Source: Corallococcus silvisoli (GTDB lineage Bacteria; Myxococcota; Myxococcia; Myxococcales; Myxococcaceae). From it: 64,000 nt of DNA. Numbering within the stretch: position 1 is the stretch's first letter; each line of letters opens with the position of its first letter. A program made the position numbers and the translations under genes. The stretch spans positions 62,001-126,000 of the forward strand of contig NZ_JAAAPJ010000008.1 of the NCBI RefSeq assembly GCF_009909145.1, read 5' to 3'. The notes under the pieces are model-generated. The model was not told the DNA's origin. It searched no databases and saw nothing but the letters and a program-made list of their open reading frames with translations. Positions 50,150 through 58,876 of the stretch are shown here, piece after piece.

Positions 50150-51619
50150 ATGTCGTCGCTGCCCCCGTGGCTGGCCCAGCTGTTGCCCATCGTCATCCTG
50201 CTCGGGGCCATTGGCCTGGTGCTCTCGCGGCTGCCGCGCGTGGAGCTGGGCCACACCGATGCGTTCCGCCGCCGCCGCTTCTTCAACTGGTTCCCCCTGG
50301 GGCTCACGTACGCGTTCCTCTACATGGGGCGCTACAACCTCAACGTGGCGACCAGCGCGATGGGGCAGCAGACGTCCAACGCGGACTTCGCGACCATCTT
50401 CTTCTGGGGGACGCTCACCTATGGCGTGGCCTTCCTCCTCAACGGCCCGCTGACGGACAAGCTGGGCGGGCGCTTCACCATCCTGCTGTCCGCGGGCGGC
50501 TCCGCGGTGGCCAACGTCGCGATGGGCGGCGTCGTGTACGCGGTGCTGAAGAACGGCTGGGCGCCCCCGGGCGGCGTCGTCGCGTGGCTGGCGTTCCTCT
50601 ACAGCGTCAACATGTACTTCCAGAGCTTCGGCGCGGTCTCCATCGTGAAGGTGAACGCGTCGTGGTTCCACGTGCGTGAGCGCGGCCAGCTGGGCGGCGT
50701 GTTCGGCATCCTCATCTCCCTGGGCCTGTACTTCGCGTTCGACTGGTGCCGCTTCATCGCGGACGCCGCCCCGGTGTGGTGGGTGTTCTTCGTGCCGGCG
50801 GCGCTGCTCGTGGGCTTCCTGGGGGTGGACTTCTTCGTCATCCGCGACACGCCAGGGGAGACGGGCCACCCGGACTTCGACACGCAGGATGCGTCCAGCG
50901 GAGAGACGGGGCCGGCCCTCAGCGTGCCCCAGCTCTTCGGGAAGCTGCTGAGCAACCGCGTCATCCTCATCATCCTGGGCGTGGAGTTCTGCAGCGGCTT
51001 CCTGCGCAACGCGGTGATGCAGTGGTTCCCCAAGTACGCCAAGGCGGTGGGGGAGTCCGGCGGCTTCGTGGCCTCCAACTGGGGCATGCTGTCGTGTGTC
51101 GCGGGCATCCTGGGCGGCATGTTCGCGGGCGTCATCAGCGACCGGCTCTTCGACTCGCGCCGGGGCCCCGTGTCCACGGTGCTCTACGCGGGGCTGCTGG
51201 CGGGCGCCGTGGGCGCGGTGTTCCTCCTGGGAACCCAGGGCGCCGGCTGGTCCGTGGTGTTCATGTCCCTGTGCGTCATCGGCGTGCACGGGATGCTGTC
51301 CGGCACGGCCACCATGGACTTCGGCGGCAAGAAGAACGCGGGCATCGTGGTGGGCATCATCGACGGCGCGGTGTACGCGGGCACCGCCATCCACGCGCTC
51401 GTCTATGGGGCCATCCTGCCCACGGGCGACGCGATGAAGGATCCCGCCAACTGGAAGCCCTGGCCGCTGGCCATGCTGCCCCTGGCCGTCGTGGGCCTGG
51501 TGCTGGCGTCCCGCGTGTGGAACGCGAAGCCCCAGCCCAAGGCCGCGCCGCTCCCCGTGGGCGCCGTCGTCCCGGGCGCCGTGGCGGAAGCGTCTTCTCG
51601 TACGGGCACCAACGGTTGA
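50150..51619 (+). CDS. MFS transporter, organophosphate:phosphate antiporter type (GlpT-like)
   Basis: A 489-residue inner-membrane carrier with about 12 membrane helices, of the OPA branch of the major facilitator superfamily. Signatures: F-L-Y-M-G-R-Y-N-L-N-V-A near helix 1-2, T-D-K-L-G-G-R in loop 2-3, the helix-5 segment R-G-Q-L-G-G-V-F-G and a Gly-rich T-M-D-F-G-G-K-K-N-A-G-I-V-V-G in the second half. It likely exchanges a sugar- or glycerol-phosphate for phosphate. GAGG about 8 nt before ATG 50150 supports the start. The gene stands alone, but its neighbour is a nucleotidase unit that releases phosphate. Confidence 0.9.
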   Translation: MSSLPPWLAQLLPIVILLGAIGLVLSRLPRVELGHTDAFRRRRFFNWFPLGLTYAFLYMGRYNLNVATSAMGQQTSNADFATIFFWGTLTYGVAFLLNGPLTDKLGGRFTILLSAGGSAVANVAMGGVVYAVLKNGWAPPGGVVAWLAFLYSVNMYFQSFGAVSIVKVNASWFHVRERGQLGGVFGILISLGLYFAFDWCRFIADAAPVWWVFFVPAALLVGFLGVDFFVIRDTPGETGHPDFDTQDASSGETGPALSVPQLFGKLLSNRVILIILGVEFCSGFLRNAVMQWFPKYAKAVGESGGFVASNWGMLSCVAGILGGMFAGVISDRLFDSRRGPVSTVLYAGLLAGAVGAVFLLGTQGAGWSVVFMSLCVIGVHGMLSGTATMDFGGKKNAGIVVGIIDGAVYAGTAIHALVYGAILPTGDAMKDPANWKPWPLAMLPLAVVGLVLASRVWNAKPQPKAAPLPVGAVVPGAVAEASSRTGTNG

Positions 51620-51690
51620 GCACTTCCGGAGCGCCGGGGTGTGCGTCCTCGGACGCTCCCCCGTCCTCCGGTGTGGGTGACTCCCGTGTG

Positions 51691-51710
51691 ACAGGCCTGT
51701 GACATAGACT
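51691..51710 (+). promoter_or_regulatory. Palindrome and -10-like element before the 51718 gene
   Basis: ACAGGCCTGT (51691-51700), a perfect 10-bp palindrome, is followed by TAGACT (51705-51710), which ends 7 nt before the GTG start. No good -35 is present. The layout fits a regulated leaderless promoter. Confidence 0.4.
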
Positions 51711-51717
51711 GCGGTCC

Positions 51718-53289
51718 GTGTCCCAGGCCCCTGAAGCACTCCACAGTCGGTTCGACGTCCACGACCGCAAGCAGTTTGAGATCAAGCTCGAGTACCAGCC
51801 CACGGGCGCGGACGAGACTCGCTACCTGGTGGAGGCCTACCTCTTCCTGCCGTCGAGCCTGAACATCGACGCGGAGACGTACCCCCGCGCGGACTTCTAC
51901 GCGGACATCCACAACTACGTGCGCTTCAAGACGCCGGTGATGGGGCTGGGAGAACTGCTGTCGTCGGAGGGCTCGCCGCTCGTGAAGCTGGAGGCGTGGC
52001 AGCGCTCGGGGGTGGCGCCGGAGGCGGACGTCGTCTACCAGGCGAAGCTCTTCTCCTGCGTGTTCCGGGGCGCGCTGCGCCGGTTCGCCACGACGGTGGA
52101 GACGCGCTGTGACGCGAAGACCGGCGAGGCGGGGCGCGCGGACCTGGAGACGGTGGTGCGCTCGGCGGGGGACTCCGTGCCCGCGGTGTTGGAGCGCTTC
52201 CGCGCGTGGCTGCGCGCGACGGGCGAGGCGAAGCTCCAGGAGAAGACGCGCGCGTCGCTGCGGCTCGTGGATGAGTACGTGAGCCTGCTGGTGGAGCAGT
52301 TCTTCCGCCGCGCGGTGGCGGACATGGAGCCGCTGCCCCGCTCCGGGCCGTGGCTGTCCCTGCGCAAGGGCTTGATGGAGGCGGTGCTGCGCGAGGAGTC
52401 CTACCGCAAGGAGCACCGGCTGCGCTCGGTCCTCAGTCCCACCGGGGACAACGAGGAGTACATGCAGCGGCTGGGCTTCCTGAAGAAGTTCTGCATGAAC
52501 GTGCTCTTCCTGTCCTCGCGCAGGCGCCAGCGCCGGCAGGGCTGGGAGGAGGTGCTGTTCGCCATCGCCGCGGGCGTGGCCATGGCCTTCGCCACGTCGG
52601 TGGCGCTCTGGGCGCAGGTGCGCTTCACGCAGGTGAGCCTCAACTTCTTCCTGGTGGCCGTGGTCGGCTACATGATGAAGGACCGCATCAAGGAAGGGCT
52701 GCGGCGCATGTTCAGCCGCGTGGCCGCCACGCACCTGTACGACCGCACCACGGACCTGGTGGACCCCGTCACGGCGCGCGCCATCGGCACCTGCGAGGAG
52801 CGGGTGGACTACGGCGCGGCGGTGAAGGTGCCCCAGGCGGTGTCGTCCCTGCGGCAGCACGACGACTTCCTCACCGTGTCGCAGGGGGAGCTGTCGGAGG
52901 CGGTCATCCGCTACCAGAAGCGCATCGTGCTGGACGCGCGCCTCTTGCCCCGCTCGGAGCGCGGCCTCACCGGCGTCACGGACATCCTCCGGCTCAACGT
53001 GGGGCGCTTCCTGCGCGACATGGACGAGCCGGAGTTCGCGCTGGAGTACGTGGACCTGGGGGACTTCTCCGTGGGCCACATCCGCGGCGCGAAGCGCTAC
53101 CCCGTGGACCTGGTGTTCCGCTTCACGGTGATGGAGGCCGGCGCGCGCAAGGAGTCCGCGCAGCTGGTCCGGCTGGTGCTGGACCGCAACGGCATCCAGC
53201 GCATGCAGAACTTCCTCCAGGCCCCGGAAGCAGCGGAGCCCGCAGGGTCCGTGCCCTTCCAGCCGGCCGCATGGCGCGCGGGCGCGTGA
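51718..53289 (+). CDS. Hypothetical protein with two central membrane helices
   Basis: A 523-residue protein of unknown family. The N-terminal part (1-270) is soluble and charged, with probable long helices. Two adjacent membrane segments lie at about 277-300 and 305-322. The C-terminal part (about 323-500) is again soluble, so both ends face the same side. It contains S-R-R-R-Q-R-R just before the first helix, as expected for a positive-inside cytoplasmic loop. Start is GTG 51718, with no Shine-Dalgarno sequence but TAGACT 7 nt upstream. A signalling or scaffolding role is possible; I would not assign one. Confidence 0.8.
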   Translation: MSQAPEALHSRFDVHDRKQFEIKLEYQPTGADETRYLVEAYLFLPSSLNIDAETYPRADFYADIHNYVRFKTPVMGLGELLSSEGSPLVKLEAWQRSGVAPEADVVYQAKLFSCVFRGALRRFATTVETRCDAKTGEAGRADLETVVRSAGDSVPAVLERFRAWLRATGEAKLQEKTRASLRLVDEYVSLLVEQFFRRAVADMEPLPRSGPWLSLRKGLMEAVLREESYRKEHRLRSVLSPTGDNEEYMQRLGFLKKFCMNVLFLSSRRRQRRQGWEEVLFAIAAGVAMAFATSVALWAQVRFTQVSLNFFLVAVVGYMMKDRIKEGLRRMFSRVAATHLYDRTTDLVDPVTARAIGTCEERVDYGAAVKVPQAVSSLRQHDDFLTVSQGELSEAVIRYQKRIVLDARLLPRSERGLTGVTDILRLNVGRFLRDMDEPEFALEYVDLGDFSVGHIRGAKRYPVDLVFRFTVMEAGARKESAQLVRLVLDRNGIQRMQNFLQAPEAAEPAGSVPFQPAAWRAGA

Positions 53290-53334
53290 TTTGATGGCCA
53301 GCATCGCGCCGGGGGCATGTATCTTCCGGCGTCC

Positions 53335-54102
53335 ATGGCTTTTGAAGATCTCAAGCAACGCGTGCGGCCGGACTGGCGCGACACGCTCCGGGGCATCCTG
53401 GTGAATGCCCGCTCGCTCGGCCCCCAGGCCGTGCTGGCGTTCGACCTGGACTCCACGCTCTTCGACAACCGGCCCCGTCAGGCGCGCATCCTGCGCGAGT
53501 ATGGCGACGCGCGCGCCCTGAGCCTGCTCTCCGCGTGCGAGCCCCGTCACTGGGACACCGGCTGGGACATGCGCGCCGCCATGCGCGCGTGCGGCCTGAC
53601 GGACGCCGACGTGGAGCGGCTCTACGCGGACGCGCGGGCCTTCTGGCAGGAGCGCTTCTTCACCAGCGCCTACTGCGTCTCCGACGAGGCGATTGAAGGG
53701 GCGGCGGCCTTCACGCAGGCGGTGGCCGCCACGGGCGCGCAGCTCGTCTATCTCACCGGCCGCCACGAGGCGATGCGCGAGGGCACCGTGGCGTGCCTCT
53801 CCCGTTGCGGGATGGTGACACCGCCCGGCGCGGACGGGCGCGTGCAGCTCATCATGAAGCCCACGCTCGCGGAGAGCGACGACGCCTTCAAGCGCGACGC
53901 GCATGTGCGTTTGGGCCGCATGGGTCGGGTGGTGGCGGCGTTCGACAATGAACCCACACACGCCAATGACTACCGTCACCGCTTCCCTGAAGCGACGGTC
54001 ATCCACCTGGCCACGGACCACTCGGGCCGCGCCGTGGAACTCTTGGAGGACGTTGTATCCGTGCCTCATTTTGACTTGGAGGGCGTGACGCACCGCGCCT
54101 GA
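53335..54102 (+). CDS. HAD-superfamily hydrolase
   Basis: A 255-residue HAD phosphatase-like protein. Motif I is F-D-L-D-S-T (Asp37 and Asp39), motif II L-T-G-R, motif III the Lys in I-M-K-P-T, and motif IV F-D-N-E-P-T-H-A-N-D. The cap between motifs I and II is helical and about 100 residues. The substrate is unknown. ATG 53335 (M-A-F-E-D-L-K) is preferred; ATG 53317 would add six residues. TATCTT ends 9 nt before 53335 and there is no Shine-Dalgarno sequence, so a leaderless message is possible. The next gene is the pyruvate dehydrogenase set 129 bp away. Confidence 0.88.
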   Translation: MAFEDLKQRVRPDWRDTLRGILVNARSLGPQAVLAFDLDSTLFDNRPRQARILREYGDARALSLLSACEPRHWDTGWDMRAAMRACGLTDADVERLYADARAFWQERFFTSAYCVSDEAIEGAAAFTQAVAATGAQLVYLTGRHEAMREGTVACLSRCGMVTPPGADGRVQLIMKPTLAESDDAFKRDAHVRLGRMGRVVAAFDNEPTHANDYRHRFPEATVIHLATDHSGRAVELLEDVVSVPHFDLEGVTHRA

Positions 54103-54136
54103 AAAAAGGCGTGGCGGAGAGTGGTTCTGAAAGGCT

Positions 54137-54165
54137 TTGGAAGTCCCTTTGCCGCGCGCTAAGAG
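54137..54165 (+). promoter_or_regulatory. Possible promoter of the pyruvate dehydrogenase genes
   Basis: TTGGAA (54137-54142), a 17-bp spacer and TAAGAG (54160-54165), about 65 nt before the E1 alpha GTG. Matches are moderate (4/6 and 3/6). Confidence 0.35.
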
Positions 54166-54231
54166 GCGCACGGCGTTCGCCGCCCTTCCCCCTCGGGTCC
54201 CCAGGGGCGGCCCAGACGGAGGCATGCCGCG

Positions 54232-55359
54232 GTGGCCAGCGCGTACTCGAAGGACCTGTTGTTGACGATGTACCGGAAGATGTACCTCCTGCGGCGCTTC
54301 GAGGAGCGGGCCGGCCAGCAGTACACGCTGGGAAAGATCGCCGGCTTCTGCCACCTCTACATCGGCCAGGAGGCCGTGGCGGTGGGCTGCAACGAGGCCA
54401 TCCGTCCGGATGACTACATGCTGTCCGCCTACCGCGACCACGGCCAGCCGCTGGCGCGTGGCAGCGACGCCGGGATGATCATGGCGGAGCTGTTCGGCCG
54501 GGGCACGGGCTACAGCAAGGGCAAGGGCGGCTCGATGCACATCTTCGACATCGAGCACCACTTCTACGGGGGCTACGGCATCGTCGGCGGGCAGATTCCG
54601 CTCGCGGCGGGCATGGCCTTCGCCGCGCGCTACCGCAACGAGGACCGCGTCACGGTGTGCTTCTTCGGCGACGCGGCCGCCAACCAGGGCGCGTTCCACG
54701 AAACCTTCAACATGGCGCAGAAGTGGAAGCTGCCGGTCATCTACATCTGCGAGAACAACCGCTACGGCATGGGCACGGCCATCGCGCGCACGTCCGCGGT
54801 GCCGGAGATCCACAAGCGCGCCTCCGCGTACGGCATGCGGGGCGAAGCGGTGGACGGCATGGACGTCCTCAAGATGTACGAAGCGGTGAAGGACGCCGCG
54901 GAGTACTGCCGCGCGGGCAAGGGCCCCGTGCTGATGGAGGCGAACACGTACCGCTTCCGCGGCCACTCGATGGCGGACCCGGCGAACTACCGCAGCAAGC
55001 AGGAGGTGGAGGACGAGCGCCGCAACGACCCCATCCCGAAGCTGCGCGAGTTCGCGATGAAGCAGGGCTTTGGCCTCTCCGACGCGGACTTCGAGTCCAT
55101 CGAGGAGGAGGAGAAGCGCGCGGTGGACGCGGCGGTGAAGTTCGCCGACGAGTCGCCGGAGCCCAGCGTGGACGAGCTGTGGCGCGACACCATCGTGGAG
55201 CCGGGCGAGGAGGACGTTCGCCCGCGTGAGCGCGTGCTGGGCGTGAAGGTCACCAACTGGCCGAAGTACCCGTCGGGCCAGGAGCTGAAGGTGACGTGGG
55301 ACCTGGAGCCCCGCGCGGAAGCCGAGCAGGCGGACAAGAAGGCGGGCCTGAGCCGCTAG
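54232..55359 (+). CDS. pdhA: Pyruvate dehydrogenase E1 component, alpha subunit
   Basis: Thiamine-diphosphate-dependent decarboxylase subunit of the pyruvate dehydrogenase complex. It has 375 residues. The ThDP motif is G146-D-A-A-A-N-Q-G; other family signatures are Y-R-D-H-G-Q, G-K-G-G-S-M-H, G-G-x-G-I-V-G-G-Q-I-P-L and Y-R-F-R-G-H-S-M-A-D, the phosphorylation-loop region, which favours pyruvate over branched-chain substrates. Start is GTG 54232; GGAGG lies 9 nt upstream. E1 beta follows after 53 bp and E2 after that; no E3 gene is in the window. Confidence 0.96.
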   Translation: MASAYSKDLLLTMYRKMYLLRRFEERAGQQYTLGKIAGFCHLYIGQEAVAVGCNEAIRPDDYMLSAYRDHGQPLARGSDAGMIMAELFGRGTGYSKGKGGSMHIFDIEHHFYGGYGIVGGQIPLAAGMAFAARYRNEDRVTVCFFGDAAANQGAFHETFNMAQKWKLPVIYICENNRYGMGTAIARTSAVPEIHKRASAYGMRGEAVDGMDVLKMYEAVKDAAEYCRAGKGPVLMEANTYRFRGHSMADPANYRSKQEVEDERRNDPIPKLREFAMKQGFGLSDADFESIEEEEKRAVDAAVKFADESPEPSVDELWRDTIVEPGEEDVRPRERVLGVKVTNWPKYPSGQELKVTWDLEPRAEAEQADKKAGLSR

Positions 55360-55412
55360 CGCTCGCGTCCCCCCATCCACAACCCATTCGAGATTCGAGT
55401 TCGGAGCCGACG

Positions 55413-56399
55413 ATGCCCGAGTTGATGTATCGCGAAGCGTTGAACCAGGCGCTCGCCGAGGAGATGGAGCGCGACGCCAATGTGTTCCTCATTGGCGAGG
55501 AAGTGGGCCGCTACAACGGCGCGTTCAAGGTGTCCCAGGGCCTGCTGGACAAGTTCGGCAGCGCGCGCATCATCGACGCGCCCATCAGCGAGCTGGGCTT
55601 CACGGGCCTCTCCGTGGGCGCCGCCGCGGTGGGCCTGCGCCCGGTGGTGGAGATGATGACCTGGAACTTCGCCATCCTGGCGATGGATCAGATCGTCAAC
55701 AACGCGGCCAAGCTGCGCCACATGAGCGGCGGCCAGCTGCGCTGCCCCATCGTGTTCCGCGGCCCGGGCGGCGCGGGCGGCCGGCTCTCCAGCCAGCACA
55801 GCCAGTCGCTGGAGGCCAACTACGCGCACTTCCCCGGCCTGAAGGTGATTGCCCCGGCGACCCCGGCGGACGCCAAGGGCATGCTCAAGAGCGCCATCCG
55901 GGACGAGAACCCGGTCATCATGTTCGAGGGCGAGCGGCTCTACGCGCTCAAGGGCGAGGTGCCGGAGGGTGAGCACATCGTCCCCCTGGGCAAGGCGGAC
56001 GTGAAGCGCGAGGGCACCGACGTCACGCTCATCACCTGGAGCCGGATGTACTACTTCTGCATGGAGGCCGCGGAGGCCCTGGCGAAGGAAGGCATCAGCG
56101 TGGAGGTGCTGGACCTGCGCACCCTGCGTCCCCTGGACGAGGAGGCCATCCTCGCGAGCGTGCGCAAGACGAACCGCGCCGTGATCTGCGAGGAGGGCTG
56201 GGCGCTGGCCGGCATCGGCGCGTCCGTGGTGGACCTCATCCAGTCCCAGGCGTTCGACGACCTGGACGCGCCCGTCGTGCGCGTCACCGGGCTCGATGTG
56301 AACATGTCCTACGCAGCGAACCTGGAGAACGCGACCCAGCCGGACGCGCCCAAGATCATCGCCGCGGTCAAGAAGGTCCTGTACCGCGAGGGAGCCTGA
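55413..56399 (+). CDS. pdhB: Pyruvate dehydrogenase E1 component, beta subunit
   Basis: A 328-residue beta subunit that pairs with E1 alpha and completes the ThDP site (L-I-G-E-E-V-G, with the catalytic Glu region). The transketolase-type pyrimidine and C-terminal domains are intact, with S-Q-H-S-Q-S-L-E, D-L-R-T-L-R-P-L-D and the late G-W-A-L-A-G-I-G. Start ATG 55413 has GGAG 7 nt upstream. It lies between E1 alpha and E2 on one transcript. Confidence 0.96.
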   Translation: MPELMYREALNQALAEEMERDANVFLIGEEVGRYNGAFKVSQGLLDKFGSARIIDAPISELGFTGLSVGAAAVGLRPVVEMMTWNFAILAMDQIVNNAAKLRHMSGGQLRCPIVFRGPGGAGGRLSSQHSQSLEANYAHFPGLKVIAPATPADAKGMLKSAIRDENPVIMFEGERLYALKGEVPEGEHIVPLGKADVKREGTDVTLITWSRMYYFCMEAAEALAKEGISVEVLDLRTLRPLDEEAILASVRKTNRAVICEEGWALAGIGASVVDLIQSQAFDDLDAPVVRVTGLDVNMSYAANLENATQPDAPKIIAAVKKVLYREGA

Positions 56400-56405
56400 A
56401 CGCGT

Positions 56406-58019
56406 ATGGCGACGCCCATTCAGATGCCCAGCCTTTCCCCGACGATGAAGGAGGGGAAGATCGTCAAGTGGCTGAAGAAGGAGGGAGACAAGATCTCCTC
56501 CGGAGACGCCATCGCCGAGGTGGAGACGGACAAGTCCAACCTCGAGGTGGAGGCGTACGACGACGGCTACCTCATCCAGATCGCCGTGCCCGAGGGCGAG
56601 GTCGCCACGGTGGGCGCGCCCATCGGGTACCTCGGCGCCAAGGGCGAGAAGGTCACGGGCGGCGCGCCCGTGGCTGCGGCCCCGGCCGCGCCCAAGGCGG
56701 AAGCCCCCGCCGCGAAGCCTCCGGAGCAGGCCCCGGCCCCCGCCGCCAGCGGCGCGGGTGAGGGTCTCGCCATCCTGATGCCTTCGCTCTCCCCGACGAT
56801 GAAGGAGGGGAAGATCGTCAAGTGGCTGAAGAAGGAGGGCGACAAGGTCTCCTCCGGAGACGCCATCGCCGAGGTGGAGACGGACAAGTCCAACCTCGAG
56901 GTCGAGGCGTACGACGACGGCACGCTCGCGCGCATCACCGTGAAGGAGGGCGACATGGCCACCGTGGGTGCGCCCATCGCGTTCCTCACGCCGAAGGGGG
57001 CCAAGGCCGGGACGTCCGCTCCGGCGGCAGCGCCCTCTGCGCCGAAGCCGTCCGCCGCCGCGGCTCCGTCCGCGCCCGCCGGGGGGCAGGTCGTTCCCCT
57101 TCGCCGTGAGGCCGCCCCGGCCTCGGGTGGCCGGCTGCGCGCCAGCCCCCTGGCGAAGCGCATCGCCCAGGAGCGCGGGCTGGACATCAGCCAGGTGCGC
57201 GGTTCGGGGCCGCTCGGGCGCGTGGTGAAGCGCGACGTCGAGCAGGCGCTGGGCCAGGGCGTGGCGAAGGCCCCCGTGCAGGCACCGGCGGCGAAGAAGG
57301 TCGGTGCTCCGCAGCCGGAAGTCCGCGCCTTCGGAGCGCGTCCGGAGCCGCAGGCGGTGCCCATGTCCTCCATGCGCAAGGTCATTGGCCAGCGCATGTC
57401 GGAGGTGAAGCCCGGCGTGCCTCACTTCTATCTCACCGTCGAGGTGGAGATGGAGGCGGCGGCGAAGATCCGCGAGGAGGCCAAGGCGCTGGACCTGAAG
57501 GTGTCCGTCAACGACATCATTGTGAAGGCGGCGGCCATCGCGCTGCGCCGCTCCCCGAAGATGAACGTGTCGCTCCAGGGTGACCAGGTGCTGCACTACG
57601 GCACCGTGGACGTGGGCATCGCGGTGGCCATCGAGGACGGCCTCATCACGCCCATCATCCGCGACGCGGACCTGAAGGGCCTGCAGGCCATCTCCGCCGA
57701 GTCCCGCGACATGGCGGAGCGCGCCCGCAAGCGCGCCCTGAAGCCCGCCGAGTACACGGGCGGGTCGCTCACGGTGAGCAACCTGGGCATGTACGGCATC
57801 GACCAGTTCATCGCGGTCATCAACCCGCCCCAGTCCGCCATCCTCGCGGTGGGTGCCGTGGCGGAGAAGGCCGTGGCGCGCGACGGGCAGGTGGTGGTGC
57901 GCAAGATGATGACGGTGACGCTGTCGGGTGACCACCGCGTCATCGACGGGGCCACCGGCGCGGAGTACCTCCGCGAACTCAAGGGGCTCCTGGAGCACCC
58001 CTCGCGGCTGCTGTTCTAG
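56406..58019 (+). CDS. pdhC: Dihydrolipoamide acetyltransferase (E2) with two lipoyl domains
   Basis: Core acyltransferase of the pyruvate dehydrogenase complex, 537 residues. Two lipoyl domains (about 1-80 and 119-198) carry lipoylated Lys43 and Lys161 in E-T-D-K-S-N-L-E-V-E-A, joined by Ala/Pro linkers. A peripheral subunit-binding domain follows (about 240-280, A-S-P-L-A-K-R-I-A). The catalytic domain ends with D-H-R-V-I-D-G (His510, Asp514). The two lipoyl domains are almost identical in DNA (see the repeat entry). It starts 6 bp after E1 beta. Confidence 0.96.
   Translation: MATPIQMPSLSPTMKEGKIVKWLKKEGDKISSGDAIAEVETDKSNLEVEAYDDGYLIQIAVPEGEVATVGAPIGYLGAKGEKVTGGAPVAAAPAAPKAEAPAAKPPEQAPAPAASGAGEGLAILMPSLSPTMKEGKIVKWLKKEGDKVSSGDAIAEVETDKSNLEVEAYDDGTLARITVKEGDMATVGAPIAFLTPKGAKAGTSAPAAAPSAPKPSAAAAPSAPAGGQVVPLRREAAPASGGRLRASPLAKRIAQERGLDISQVRGSGPLGRVVKRDVEQALGQGVAKAPVQAPAAKKVGAPQPEVRAFGARPEPQAVPMSSMRKVIGQRMSEVKPGVPHFYLTVEVEMEAAAKIREEAKALDLKVSVNDIIVKAAAIALRRSPKMNVSLQGDQVLHYGTVDVGIAVAIEDGLITPIIRDADLKGLQAISAESRDMAERARKRALKPAEYTGGSLTVSNLGMYGIDQFIAVINPPQSAILAVGAVAEKAVARDGQVVVRKMMTVTLSGDHRVIDGATGAEYLRELKGLLEHPSRLLF
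56424..56921. repeat. Duplicated lipoyl-domain DNA inside the E2 gene
   Basis: 56424-56567 and 56778-56921 are 144-bp direct copies, offset by exactly 354 bp (118 codons). I count about 8 differences, so about 94 % identity, including identical runs over 45 bp. Such similarity suggests recent duplication or ongoing gene conversion. Confidence 0.88.
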
Positions 58020-58468
58020 CGGGCTCGCGGCCCGCCGCCTTCGCCCCCGTGCAGGACGCACGGGGGCGGGGCACGGCTCGGGCTCCTCCCGCGTCAGTTC
58101 CTCCTCCACCTCCCGCTTCAACCTGTGCCGTGCCCCAGTGACGTCCGCTGGGGCCGCGCGCGGCATGTCCATGTCGGGGCCTCTCCGCGTGCTCATGCGC
58201 GCGTCCTGGGAGTCCGGGCCACGGTTCCGGGCGAGGGGCTGGACCGTGCTTCACGGGTGCCCCGCCCGATTCCGTCGTGTTCGCGAAGACGCGTGACTCT
58301 TCCCTTTGGACGGAGGCATGGGGAGGGGTGTGTGGCGGTGTGGTGGGATGCCCGCACCAAGGCAGCCACCCCGTGGGATGGAGGGGCAGGGGGCTTGCCT
58401 GCCTGTCTCCCTCCGGATGGCGAAAAAGATCAGCAGCCGGCACGGTTCGCTGCTTAACTTCTCAGTCA
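58020..58468. other. 449-bp intergenic region after E2
   Basis: Apart from the hairpin at 58042-58068 I see no feature I would call. Several short open readings exist on both strands, but none has a ribosome-binding site, a family signature or the codon pattern of the neighbours. A small AT-richer patch (58425-58470) precedes the DUF2795 gene. Confidence 0.5.
58042..58068 (+). terminator. Hairpin ending the pyruvate dehydrogenase operon
   Basis: A perfect 11-bp stem CGCCCCCGTGC (58042-58052) / GCACGGGGGCG (58058-58068) with an AGGAC loop, 22 bp after the E2 stop. There is no T run, as with the hairpin at 43200. Confidence 0.65.
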
Positions 58469-58741
58469 ATGAACGACGACATGACTCGCGAGCGCCTGGG
58501 ACTTGGACTGCGGGAGGTGGAGCCTTCCGTGGCTCCGCTCGTTCCGTCGGTGTCCCTGGCGCAGTCGCTTCAGGAAGCGCTTCGCGGCGCGGTGTTCCCT
58601 CTCACCGCGGAGCAGTTGATGTGGGTGGCCCGGGAGAACGAGGCGCCGGCGCACCTGGTGTCGTTGCTGGGGTCGCTTCCCCGAGGCCGGTTCCCGTCCG
58701 TGGACACGGTGGCCCTCGCGCTTGGAAACGCCTCCGCCTGA
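58469..58741 (+). CDS. DUF2795 family protein
   Basis: A 90-residue protein. Residues 42-86 match the DUF2795 pattern: F-P-L-T-A-E-Q-L, A-R-E-N-E-A-P-x-x-L-V-S-L-L, L-P-R-G-R-F-P-S-V-D-T-V-A-L-A-L. The family is small, soluble and of unknown function, widespread in actinobacteria and myxobacteria. ATG 58469 has no Shine-Dalgarno sequence, but TAACTT ends 8 nt before it. ATG 58481 is an alternative. Confidence 0.8.
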   Translation: MNDDMTRERLGLGLREVEPSVAPLVPSVSLAQSLQEALRGAVFPLTAEQLMWVARENEAPAHLVSLLGSLPRGRFPSVDTVALALGNASA

Positions 58742-58776
58742 GCCGGGAAGCCGGCTGCCACGTTCGGTTCCGACCT

Positions 58777-58791
58777 GGGTACAAGGTACCC
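58777..58791. promoter_or_regulatory. Inverted repeat GGGTAC-AAG-GTACCC
   Basis: A perfect 6-bp stem with a 3-nt loop, extendable by CCT/AGG across a 2-nt bulge, 35 bp after the DUF2795 stop and 85 bp before the histidine kinase. It could be a terminator or an operator of the kinase gene. Confidence 0.4.
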
Positions 58792-58876
58792 CCAGGCGCG
58801 CGGTCGGACGTGCGCGTTATCTTCGGCGCGACCAGCCTGTCTTCCGGATGAGGAAGCCATGGTCTGGAGGAGCTCC

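Noticed and set aside
51403..55380. Minus-strand open frame of about 1,300 codons opposite four genes
   Set aside because: Composition is His/Arg/Ala/Val-rich as expected for an antisense shadow; every part lies opposite a recognisable or well-supported gene.
55356..58196. Minus-strand open frame opposite the E1 beta and E2 genes
   Set aside because: Antisense shadow of certain genes; its first 50 codons also run through the terminator hairpin at 58042-58068.
58125..58457. Possible 110-residue gene after the pyruvate dehydrogenase operon
   Set aside because: No ribosome site, no family signature, irregular codon use.
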